From Rarobacter incanus (lineage in GTDB: Bacteria > Actinomycetota > Actinomycetes > Actinomycetales > Cellulomonadaceae), in assembly GCF_006715765.1 (NCBI RefSeq), contig NZ_VFNV01000001.1, positions 1,984,001 through 2,048,000 of the forward strand: a stretch of 64,000 bases of DNA, in the 5' to 3' direction. The notes below the pieces were generated by a model. The model was not told where the DNA came from. It worked only from the letters and a program-made list of their open reading frames with translations, and searched no databases. Shown here piece by piece: positions 7,173 through 17,700 of the stretch. Position 1 is the stretch's first letter, and the number at the start of each line of letters is the position of its first letter. Position numbers and translations under genes: made by a program.

Positions 7173-10100
7173 ATCTCACCGGCCTGCTCAACACCCTTGC
7201 TGAGACGCCCGAGTTCGGTGACATAGCTCAAGCCGGCGCCCGGCGGCTGGCCGCCGACATCATTGGGCCGGCCGGCGTGCGCGCCCCCGTGCTCGCGCAC
7301 CTCAGTAGGCAAGCGCCGGTCGTGGCGATCACGGCCACGGGTAAGGAGGCCGACGAGCTCGCCGCCGCCCTTCGCTGCTACCTCCCGGACGATGATGTCG
7401 CCGTTCTGCCCGCGTGGGAGACGCTGCCGCACGAACGCCTTTCCCCAAGGTCCGACACGGTTGCGACCCGGCTTGCGGTGTTCCGCCGCCTGACCCACCC
7501 GGAGCCGGACGGTATGGCCCGGGCGATCCGCGCCCTGGTGATGCCGGCCCGCGCGCTCTTGCAACCAGTCGTAGCTGGGCTGGGGGAGCTGGTTCCGGTG
7601 GCAGCCCGCCAGGGGCAGAGCGCCGACATGGATGAGCTTGTCCAGGCCCTGGTCGATGCCGCCTACACGCGAGTCGACATGGTCGAGCGACGCGGTGAGA
7701 TCGCGGTGCGCGGCGGCATCCTCGACGTCTTTCCCCCCACCGAAGACCATCCGTTGCGCCTCGAATTCTTCGGTGACGACATCGAAGAAATCCGCTACTT
7801 TTCGGTGGCCGACCAGCGTTCGCTAGAAATCGCTCAACACGGGCTTTGGGCGCCGCCGTGCCGCGAGCTGCTACTAAACGACGCGGTTCGCGCCCGCGCG
7901 GCCGCGCTCGCCGACGCGTTGCCCGCCGCCCGCGACATGCTGGAACGGATCGCTGAGGGAATAGCCGTTGAAGGCATGGAGTCGCTGACGCCGGTGCTGG
8001 TCGATGCGATGGTTCCGGTGCTCTCGATGGTCGACTCCGGTTCGGTCATCGTCGCCTGCGATCCGGAGCGGGTGCGCCGCCGCGCAAGTGACCTGGTCGC
8101 CACGACCCAAGAGTTCCTGGCGGCAGCCTGGTCCAGCGCTGCGGCTGGCGGGAAGGTCCCCCTCGATCTTTCGGCGGCCTCGTTCTTGGAACTGGCGCAG
8201 GTGCAGGGACTTGCAGGGCACCGGGAGTTGCCGTGGTGGACCATCGGGCCCTTTGGCGGCGGCGTGGAGGACGACGAGGCCGCGGGCACGCCCGCTACGG
8301 CGGCGGGCCGTGAGGTCATCCGTGTTAGCGCCCGCGAACTAGGGACCTTCCACGGCGACGTCGCCAAGGCGCTCGATACGATCCGCGCGCATCAGCGTGA
8401 CGGGTGGGTGCTGGTCGCGACCACGCAAGGCGCGGGCCCCGCCCGGCGCATGGTCGAACAACTCTCGCAGGCCGACACGCCCGCCCGCATGGTCACCGAA
8501 ATCGCGGGCGACCTGGAGAGCGGGATCGTACACGTTGTGCCGGCGCTTGCCGGGCCCGGATTCGCTTCCGACCAGCACCGCCTCGCGGTCTTCAGCGAAT
8601 CGGATATTACGGGGCGCGCGGTTGCCGGAACGCGGGATATGTCGAAGCTTGCGGCCCGGCGGCGCAACACGGTCGACCCGTTGCAGCTCAAGGTCGGCGA
8701 CTTTGTGGTCCACGAACAACACGGTGTGGGCCGGTACGTGGAGTTGGTGCAGCGCACCGCGGGCAAGGGCGACTCGGCTACAACGCGCGAGTACCTGGTC
8801 ATCGAGTACGCGCCATCGCGCCGCGGGCAACCGGGCGACCGGCTCTTTGTCCCCACCGACAAGCTGGACCAAATCACGCGCTACGTCGGCGGCGAGGCGC
8901 CCACGCTGTCGAAGATGGGCGGCGCGGATTGGGCAAAGACCAAGACCCGCGCCCGCAAGCACGTCAAGGAAATCGCGAGCGAGCTGATTCGTTTGTATTC
9001 GGCGCGCATGGCGACGCAGGGCTTCGCGTTTTCGCCGGATACGCCCTGGCAGCGCGAGCTGGAGGATGCGTTCCCTTACATCGAAACCCCCGATCAGCTA
9101 GTCACGATTGACGAGGTCAAGGCCGACATGGAGAAGTCGGTGCCCATGGATCGGCTGATCTGCGGGGATGTCGGATACGGCAAGACGGAGGTGGCGGTGC
9201 GCGCGGCGTTCAAGGCCGTGCAGGATGGCAAGCAGGTTGCGGTATTGGTTCCGACCACGCTCCTGGCGCAGCAACACTTGGAGACCTTCACTGAGAGGTA
9301 CGCGGGTTTCCCCGTGTCGGTCAAGGGGCTGTCCCGCTTCCAAAGCGCCAAGGAGTCCCAAGAGGTCTTAGACGGGCTGGCCGATGGGACCGTTGACGTT
9401 GTTATCGGTACGCACCGATTGCTGACGGGATCCGTCCAGTTCAAGCAGCTGGGTCTGGTCATCGTAGATGAGGAGCAGCGCTTCGGGGTGGAGCACAAGG
9501 AAACGCTGAAGGCGCTGCGCACGAACGTGGACGTGCTGGCCATGTCGGCGACCCCGATTCCGCGCACGTTGGAGATGGCGGTCACCGGTATCCGCGAAAT
9601 GTCAACGCTGGCGACGCCGCCGGAGGAACGCCACCCGGTGCTCACCTACGTCGGCGCGTACGAGGACAAGCAGATCGGCGCGGCCGTGCGCCGCGAGTTG
9701 CTGCGCGAGGGGCAGGTCTTTTACGTCCACAACCGGGTCGAATCGATCGATCGCGCGGCGGCTCGCATCCAGTCGCTTGTGCCCGAGGCTCGCATCGCCG
9801 TAGCTCACGGAAAGATGGGTGAGAAGCAGCTCGACCACGTCATCAGGGATTTTTGGGAAAAGAAATTCGACGTCTTGGTGTGCACCACGATTGTTGAGAC
9901 CGGCTTGGACATTTCCAATGCCAACACGTTGATCGTCGAACGCGCCGATGTCTTTGGGCTGTCGCAGCTGCACCAGTTGCGCGGGCGGGTCGGGCGCGGG
10001 CGCGATCGCGCGTACGCGTACTTCCTCTATCCGCCGGAAAAGCCGCTGACCGAAACTGCCCACGATCGCCTTGCCACCATCGCGGCGAACACGGATCTGG

Positions 10101-10726
10101 GTGCGGGCATGCAGATCGCGATGAAGGACCTGGAGATTCGCGGCGCGGGAAACCTGCTCGGCGGGGAACAATCGGGGCATATCGAGGGCGTCGGCTTCGA
10201 CCTGTACGTGCGCATGGTGGGCGAGGCGGTCGCCGCGTTTAGGGGTGACGCCACGCAAGAGCAGGCGGAAGTCACGGTCGAGTTGCCCATAGATGCCCAC
10301 ATCCCGCACGACTACGTCAATGGCGAAAGGCTCCGGCTCGAGGCGTACCGCAAGCTCGCGGAGGTTGCGACCCCGGCGGCCATGGACGAGATTCGCGCCG
10401 AGCTGGTGGACCGCTACGGGCCGTTGCCAAAGCCGGTCGGCAACCTATTCGCGGTCGCGGAATTCAGGCTGCTGGCGCGGCGCTACGGGCTCAGCGAGGT
10501 CGTGGTGCAGGGCAATTACGTGCGGCTCACGCACGTCGAATTGCCGGAATCTGCGGGCCTGCGGCTCAAGCGGCTATATCCGGGAACGATCATTAAACCC
10601 GCCGTGCGCACGCTCATGGTGCCCTACCCGAAGCAAAAGAAGATCGGCGGCGGCCCCATCGTCGGCCTGGAGCTTTTGGCGTGGGCGAAGGAACTGATCG
10701 AGTCGATCATCCCGTTGCCAAGGTAG
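7169..10726 (+). CDS. mfd: Transcription-repair coupling factor
   Basis: The 1185-residue, full-length Mfd has an N-terminal UvrB-like region and a CarD-like RNA polymerase interaction domain (LKVGDFVVHEQHGVGRYVEL). The RecG-like helicase core carries a Walker A motif GDVGYGKT (Lys 672) and DEEQ (767-770). A C-terminal TRCF domain follows. It removes RNA polymerase stalled at lesions and recruits UvrA. It overlaps pth by four bases. Confidence 0.97.
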   Translation: MNLTGLLNTLAETPEFGDIAQAGARRLAADIIGPAGVRAPVLAHLSRQAPVVAITATGKEADELAAALRCYLPDDDVAVLPAWETLPHERLSPRSDTVATRLAVFRRLTHPEPDGMARAIRALVMPARALLQPVVAGLGELVPVAARQGQSADMDELVQALVDAAYTRVDMVERRGEIAVRGGILDVFPPTEDHPLRLEFFGDDIEEIRYFSVADQRSLEIAQHGLWAPPCRELLLNDAVRARAAALADALPAARDMLERIAEGIAVEGMESLTPVLVDAMVPVLSMVDSGSVIVACDPERVRRRASDLVATTQEFLAAAWSSAAAGGKVPLDLSAASFLELAQVQGLAGHRELPWWTIGPFGGGVEDDEAAGTPATAAGREVIRVSARELGTFHGDVAKALDTIRAHQRDGWVLVATTQGAGPARRMVEQLSQADTPARMVTEIAGDLESGIVHVVPALAGPGFASDQHRLAVFSESDITGRAVAGTRDMSKLAARRRNTVDPLQLKVGDFVVHEQHGVGRYVELVQRTAGKGDSATTREYLVIEYAPSRRGQPGDRLFVPTDKLDQITRYVGGEAPTLSKMGGADWAKTKTRARKHVKEIASELIRLYSARMATQGFAFSPDTPWQRELEDAFPYIETPDQLVTIDEVKADMEKSVPMDRLICGDVGYGKTEVAVRAAFKAVQDGKQVAVLVPTTLLAQQHLETFTERYAGFPVSVKGLSRFQSAKESQEVLDGLADGTVDVVIGTHRLLTGSVQFKQLGLVIVDEEQRFGVEHKETLKALRTNVDVLAMSATPIPRTLEMAVTGIREMSTLATPPEERHPVLTYVGAYEDKQIGAAVRRELLREGQVFYVHNRVESIDRAAARIQSLVPEARIAVAHGKMGEKQLDHVIRDFWEKKFDVLVCTTIVETGLDISNANTLIVERADVFGLSQLHQLRGRVGRGRDRAYAYFLYPPEKPLTETAHDRLATIAANTDLGAGMQIAMKDLEIRGAGNLLGGEQSGHIEGVGFDLYVRMVGEAVAAFRGDATQEQAEVTVELPIDAHIPHDYVNGERLRLEAYRKLAEVATPAAMDEIRAELVDRYGPLPKPVGNLFAVAEFRLLARRYGLSEVVVQGNYVRLTHVELPESAGLRLKRLYPGTIIKPAVRTLMVPYPKQKKIGGGPIVGLELLAWAKELIESIIPLPR

Positions 10727-10827
10727 GGCGGCGTCGATACAAAGATTGCGCACAGGCGCCTTCAAGGGGCGGTTCAGAGCCAACCTCCACCATGGTTGTC
10801 ATGGATTTCCTTAAAGGAGGAAGAATT

Positions 10828-11532
10828 ATGAACGAGACCACCAAGCCCCAAGGCAGCGCCGCGGAAAACGGCCAAGGCGCCGGGGCGCCGGCCGAACAGG
10901 CCGCTACCGAGGCGGCGCAAACTCTGCCGCTGGACCCCGCTTCGACGCAGGCGTGGGCGGCGCCGGGTCCGGACGCCAACCCTGGCGCGCAGGCGGCCCC
11001 CCTAGCGAACCAAGCACCGGTCGCTCCGGGCGTGGCTGCGGCTCCTGGCGCTCTGGCATCGCAGCCACCCGCTGCGCCGGTCGCACCGGGACCCGGATAC
11101 GTGGCGCCCGGTCCGGGCGCCACCCCGCCCGCTCCCGCGACCCCGCCGCTGGTGGCCTACCCCCATGGCAACGGATTCCTGGTCGTGCCTGTGGGGACCG
11201 TGCCCGCGCAGTCGTGGTGGACCAAGAAGCGGATCGCTTGGGCGGCGGCGATCGCGGCCCTTGCTTTGGTTGTCACGGCGGGGGCGACCGCGTGGATTAC
11301 GACGGCGGTGGTTGGGAACGACGGTCCGCCCGGAGTCAGCGGGTCGCGGATGCCCGGTTCGGGCAGCGACGGCGGTAGCCAGGGTAATGGGCGCGGCGGC
11401 CCGGGTGGCTTCAACTTCGGTTCGGGTAGCGGTCAGTCACAAAGCGGTCAGGGTGACAGCGCTCAGGGGCAGGGCGACGCGGCGGACCAGGGCTCGTCGA
11501 GTTCGCAAAGCTCCTACCGGGCGGGCGTCTAA
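10828..11532 (+). CDS. Pro/Ala- and Gly/Ser-rich single-pass membrane protein of unknown function
   Basis: ATG 10828 follows a near-perfect Shine-Dalgarno (AAAGGAGG, 10813-10820), so it is preferred to the longer frame that starts inside mfd. The 234-residue product has a disordered Ala/Pro/Gly-rich N-terminal part (about 1-130), then WWTKKR and one membrane segment (about residues 132-155). A Gly/Ser/Gln-rich tail forms the last 70 residues. No domain or catalytic motif is recognised. With positive residues before the membrane segment, the N terminus is probably cytoplasmic and the tail outside. A strong hairpin follows at once. Confidence 0.75.
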   Translation: MNETTKPQGSAAENGQGAGAPAEQAATEAAQTLPLDPASTQAWAAPGPDANPGAQAAPLANQAPVAPGVAAAPGALASQPPAAPVAPGPGYVAPGPGATPPAPATPPLVAYPHGNGFLVVPVGTVPAQSWWTKKRIAWAAAIAALALVVTAGATAWITTAVVGNDGPPGVSGSRMPGSGSDGGSQGNGRGGPGGFNFGSGSGQSQSGQGDSAQGQGDAADQGSSSSQSSYRAGV

Positions 11533-11536
11533 AACG

Positions 11537-11581
11537 CTGGGGGTGTGGGGGACGCCGGGACCGCGTCCCCCACACCCCCAG
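11537..11581 (+). terminator. Perfect 19-bp hairpin terminator
   Basis: The arms 11537-11555 and 11563-11581 are perfect 19-base complements (CTGGGGGTGTGGGGGACGC and its reverse complement) around a 7-base loop. They begin 5 bases after the stop codon. There is no T tract. It would separate this transcript from the GH92 gene and may work in both directions. Confidence 0.75.
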
Positions 11582-11652
11582 ATCTGCGTATATGTGACCC
11601 TCACGGGACAAATGGTCCAGACTAATCTAAGGAAACTGCGCTATCGTGTGCT

Positions 11653-11668
11653 CTGACAACGATGTCAG
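11653..11668. promoter_or_regulatory. LacI-type operator upstream of the GH92 gene
   Basis: CTGACAACGATGTCAG is a palindrome with one central mismatch. It shares GACAACGnTGTCAG with the element at 1918-1931 and ends 88 bases before the GH92 start, compared with about 80 bases for the first copy. A second weak hairpin (AGGTAGGG at about 11667-11674 with CCCTGCCT near 11684-11691) follows directly. Confidence 0.7.
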
Positions 11669-11755
11669 GTAGGGCCTCGCAAACCCTGCCTCGACGATGA
11701 GATCGTGCCGTGGCGTTGGCGCCGCTGCACAGCCGAATCCCAGGGAGTGCCGTTC

Positions 11756-14700
11756 ATGCGCAACCGAAGCCCACACGTGCGGCGAAAGCCGTTCAGCATC
11801 CTCCTCGCGACCGTCGCGGCTGGCGCCGTGGCGGTGACCGGAGGCGTCGCCGCAGCCCCGACGGCTCTTGCGGCGTCTCTTGATCAGACCGCGTGGCATA
11901 GTTCCTTCGACTCGACCGCCGATCCGACTGGTTTCAAGACTTCGGTTGCCGACGGCACCTACACTAACCTTTCCGGCAAGAGCTTCTCGAAGGGATCGCT
12001 CAGCGGTTTCATCGCCGAGGCGAAGGCCAGCACGGAACCAAACAGCGGCGAATCCTCCGCGAAGCTTTACGACGGCGACCCCGAGACGAAGTGGTTCGGT
12101 GGATCGTCCTCCGCGTGGGTGCAATACAAGCTCTCGCAGGCCAAGACGGCGACCAAGTACATTCTTGCCCTCGCCAACGACGCGACGGGCCGCAACCCCA
12201 AGAACTGGACACTTGAGGGGTCAAGCGATGGCAACTCGTGGACCACGCTCGACACCCAGAGCAACCAACTCGGGACGGAAGGCGGAGCGCCCAGCTACTT
12301 CACGCGCCACGAGTTCACGATTCCATCCGGTGCACGCGGCAGCTATACCTACTACCGGTTGAATGTCACCGCAACGCACGGTGAGAGCGCGGTTCAGCTC
12401 GGCGAATTCGAGCTCATCGACGGCTCGTCGAATGAGGTGTACAAGCAGGGCAACTGGAACACCTACAAATCGAGTGGCCCGCGCGACAGCCGTGTGGCCA
12501 AGACCGGCGTGGGATTCACGGGCTCCGGCTCGCTCGAATACAAGGGCTTCGACACCGCCGATGGTGCTGCCAAGGGCACCAACGTGCTGTATTCGGATCT
12601 TGACCTCGAAATCGGGACGCAGACGGAACTGAGCTACAAAATCTTCCCGACGCTGGACGAGCTCTCCCTCGACTATTCATCAACCTACGTCGCGGTGGAT
12701 GTGGAATACACGGACGCCGATGGCAGCAACACCAAGCGCATGTCGACTACCGCGGGGCTTACCGATCAGTACGGTTTCGGGGTTTCCGCTGCCGAGCAGG
12801 GCGCTGCCAAGACGCTCTACGGCCGTCAGTGGAACTCCGTGCGGGTGGATCTGTCTTCGCTGCAGGGCAAGCGCGTCAAGCGCATCTTGCTCACGTACGA
12901 CAACCCGCAGGGCACCAACGACGCCGAAGCGTGGGGGTGGATCGACGACATCAAGCTGGCAAAGGCGACACCGATCGACAGCTCGTCCTACACCAACTAC
13001 GTCGACACCCGCCGCGGCACCAACTCGAATGGCGCATTTTCGCGCGGGAACAACTACCCGGCCGTCGCGGTGCCCAACGGATTCAACTTCGTGACCCCGC
13101 TGACCCAGGGCGGATCGCGCGACGACCTGTACAAGTACCAGGAATCCAACAATGGTGACAACCGGCCACGTTTGCAAGGAATCGGGCTATCGCACGAACC
13201 GAGCCGGTGGATCACCGACCGTAACCAGTTGCAGGTGATGCCTTCGACCACCTCGGATTCGACCCCGAACGGTGACTTGGTGGCGCGCGAACTGTCGTTC
13301 AGCCACGACAACGAGGTGGCGCAGCCGGACGAGTACTCCGTCGACTTCGACAACGGGATCAAGGCAAAGACGACGGCGACATCGCACGCGGTCATCTTCA
13401 ACTTCACGTTCCCGGCAGGGGCGGCCTCCCGCACAGTGTTCTTGGACAAGGTGTGGGACAACGCGAGCTTCACAATCGGCGACAACAACACCTTCACCGG
13501 GTGGATGGACGGTTCGACGGCCGGGGCGACCCGCATGTTCGTATACGGCCAATTCAGTTCCGCCGTCACTAAATCCGGCACGGCGGCGAACCGCTCCAGC
13601 GCTAAGTACTTCCAGTTCAACAGCGATACGGTCGAACTTCGCTTGGCCACCTCGATGATCTCTGTCGACCAGGCAAAGAAGAACTTCAACCTTGAGATCG
13701 CCGGGAAGTCGTACCAGGACGTGCAAACCGCCGCGCAGAGCAAATGGGACGAGCGGCTCGGCGTCATTGACGTCACGGGCGCGACCGATGTCGAAAAAGT
13801 GAACCTGTACTCGAACCTGTACCGCCTCAACCTGTTCCCCAACGAACAACACGAGAACACGGGAACGGCTGAAGCGCCCGTGTGGAAGTACGCAAGCCCC
13901 GTCAACGCTGGCTCCGGCAGCGCCTCCGACACGCAGACCAACGCCCCGATCAAATCCGGCAAGATGTACGTCAACAACGGGTTCTGGGACACCTACCGCA
14001 CCGCGTGGCCGATGTACAGCTACCTCTACCCCGATGTCGCGGCGGAACTCACCGACGGATTCGTCAACCAGTACGAGGACGGCGGCTGGATCGCCAGGTG
14101 GTCGGCTCCCGGGTACGACAACCAGATGACCGGGACAAGCTCGGACGCATCGTTTGCCGATGCGTACATTCAGGGCGATCTGACGACTGCCGAAGCCGAA
14201 AAGGCCTACGAAGCAGCACTGAAGAATGCGACGGCGTTGAACTCGTCCAATGTCAAGAGCGATGGAAACTACGACGCCGACCGCGTCGGGCGCAAATCGC
14301 TGTCGACGTCCATCTTCCTCGGCTACACCCCGGCATCGCAGGACCAGTCCGTGTCGTGGGGGCTGGAGGGCCTGATTAACGACTACGCGATCGGCAAGAT
14401 GGCCGAAAAGCTATCGCAGAACGTGACCGACAGCGCCAAGAAGAAGCGGTACGCCGAGGAAGCGAGCTACTTCCTGACGCGCGCCGAGAGCTACGTGAAC
14501 CTGTTCGATTCGACGGTCGGCGATCCCGACGACTCCAACACGCCGCTGGGTTTCTTCACGGCGCGTGACACTGACGGCTCATGGATCATGAAGGCTGGAT
14601 CGTACAACCTGTCGAACACCACAACGGTCTACAACCCTGAAGACTGGAACGCCGGCAACGGCACCCGGTACAACAACCACACGTACACCGAGACGGACGG

Positions 14701-17700
14701 CTGGAACTTCGCGTTCCACGCCCCCTATGACGTGGACGGATTGGCGTCGTTGTACGGCGGGAAGGACGGGCTGGTCCAGAAGCTCAACACGTTCTTCTCC
14801 ACCCCGGAAAAGGCAGCGACCCGCAAGATCCACGAAACATACGAGGCGCGCGACGTCCGCATGGGACAGTGGGGCGCATCCAACCAAGTTTCCTTCCACA
14901 TTCCTTACCTCTACGCTGCAGCGGGTAACCCCGCGGGCACCCAAAAGGTAGTGCGTGAGGCGATGAGCCGGTTGTATGTCGGTTCCGAAATCGGTCAGGG
15001 ATACCCCGGCGATGAGGACAACGGCGCTATGGCTTCGTGGTACGTGTTCTCGGCACTTGGCTTCTACCCGCTCGCGGTCGGTTCGGGGCAGTACGTCATA
15101 GGCTCGCCCCTGTACGACAAGGTGACAATCTCGCCGCTGGGCACGACCGACAGCCTGACGATCACGGCGAACAACAACAGCCACGACAACATCTACATCC
15201 AGTCGGCGAAGCTCGACGGCAGCGATCTGAAGACGGCCACGGTCGACCAGTCGCAGCTGACCCGCGGAACGCACACGCTGACGTTCCAGATGGGGTCCAC
15301 CGCCTCGAGCTGGGGCGAAACTTCGCTTGCGGCAGCAAGCCCGACACCAGCCGTCGATGTCGCAAAGCAGGACTATGCGTCAACGTCTGTTGCGGGTCTA
15401 GCTAACGCGAAGGCGTTGACTGACGACAACTCGACGACCGAGGCCTCGCTGCCTGCGGCCGCATCGGACATCGTTGTTTCAGCGCTTACACCGTCCACGC
15501 TGACCGAATACACCATTACGAACAGCAAGTCGGGCGCTGACCCGACGGACTGGACGTTGTATGGGAAGTCGGCCGACGATAAGTGGGTAAAGCTCGACGA
15601 GCGCTCCGGCCAATCGTTCGAATGGCGCACCCAAACGCGCCCATTCGCTATCGAGAATGCCGGGATCTACAGCGAATACAAGTTGAGCGTCACTGCAACG
15701 ACCGGCGGTGGTGCAACGATCGCCGAGCTCGAACTGCTGTCTAACAAGACAACCGATACGCAGGGCGAACTCAAGGTCACGGCTGCCTCGCAGCTGTCCG
15801 CTGGCACTGGGAGCGAATTCACTGGGGTACTTGCGGGTGTAAGCGGAGTCGCACCGCAGGCAACTGTCGACTACGGCAGTGGCGCGGTCGACGCGACCGT
15901 GACTGCGCTGAGGTCGGGGGGCTATGCGATCTCGGCACCTACAACGTTCGAAAAGCCGGGTCTCTACACGGCGACAGTGAACGTGACGTCTGGTACCCAG
16001 ACGGCTACCGTCAAGGTAAATATCTCGGTGGAACAGTTCTCGCTTGCGCAGAGCGTGGCGGCCGCCGCGAACGTCGCCTGCTTCTCCGAGGTGGGCATTG
16101 GCGGAAGCTGTGACGGTCAGGGCTATGCCTACAACAAGGCTGCTGTTACCGAAGCGGGCGTGACGTTCGGGACGGAACAGACAGTCAAGATCGCTGGCGT
16201 TGACTATTACTACACACTCCCAGATGTTGCCTCGGGGCAGGCCGACACTATGACCGGGCTGGGGCAGACTGTTAGCGGGTATGTGAATCCAGATGCGACG
16301 AAGATCTCTGTCCTTGGCTCCGCAAATGAGGGCGCACAAGCGATGATGATCTATCTCAACTTCACTGACGGCACTACACAGGCCGTCCGGGTTGGGGTTA
16401 GTGACTGGGTTGGTGGCGTTACAGATCTGCAAGAACAGAACACGCTAGTGTTCAACGCACCAGGCAGGCTAGCTGGAACCGGTACAGAATCGACCGTGAA
16501 GAACGCGGGTGTCTTTGCCACCGCGCCGGTTGCGATCGACAAGGATTCGAGCGGCAAGGTTAAGACGATCAAGAGCATCTCGCTTGAAAACCAGGGCACC
16601 GATGTGCGCGCAGGCAAGGCCCACATCATGGCCTTCGCGTTCGACGCGTCCGCGGCCTCCACCCTGGTGGCGAACGCGGTGACCGAGCCGGCAACGGCCG
16701 GGGCGGGACAGTCCCAGACGCTTACCCTGGCGACGACGAGCGGAGGCACCGGGTCCGTCGCAGCGAACATCAACTGGGGCGACGGGTCCCCGATCGAAGC
16801 CGCGACAATCTCGGGCGGCACGGTTACGGGGACCCACACCTACACGGCGAAGGGTACCTACACCGTGACCACGACGGTCTACGACGCAGCGGGGGCAACG
16901 ACCTACACAAGGATTGTCACCGTGGAGGGTAAGGATGCTTCCACCACCGTCCTCACCGCGTCTGCGAGCCAGGTTGAGGCAGGCGGGCAGGTCACGCTCG
17001 TCGCGGTCGTAGCCCCGGCAACGGCGACCGGAAAGGTCGAGTTCTTCCAGGCGGGTGCCTCGCTGGGCGCCGTCGACCTGGAAGGCGGCTCGGCAGCGAA
17101 GACGGTCACCTTGGCCAATCCCGGTACGCAGACCTTCACGGCTAAGTATCTGGGCGACGACAATGTCCTAGAATCCTCATCGCAATCCGTCGGGGTCGTC
17201 GTGACGCCAAAGGATAACGGCGGTGGCGACAACGGCGGCGGTGACAACGGCGGCGGTGACAATGGCGGCGACAACGCCGGTCAGACGATCACCGTTTCCA
17301 AGCCGGTGATCGTGCGCGGAACCCAGGTTTACGGCGCGAGCGCCGCGAAGCGCGCCGCGCTCAGCGTGACGGTGAAGAATGCGAGCACCGGCACGGTGGA
17401 GTTCCGGGTCGGCAGCCGTTCCCTGGGAACGGTCAAGCTGGCCGCTGACGGCAAGAACGCGAGCGCAAAGCTCACGCTGCCCGCCAAGCTCCCCGTCGGG
17501 TCGTACGTCGGCATCATTGCCGTCGTCAAGACAGCCAAGGGAACTGTGGTCTCTGACCCGACCACGGCCAAGATAACCGTCACCAAGGCCAAGCTCGCCA
17601 AGGTGAAGGTGAAGGGGAAGAAGTTCAAGAAGGGAACCAAACCAAAGGTCAAGATCACCTTGGGTAGGCTGTCGAACGGTGCTCGCCCGGTCGGAAAGAT

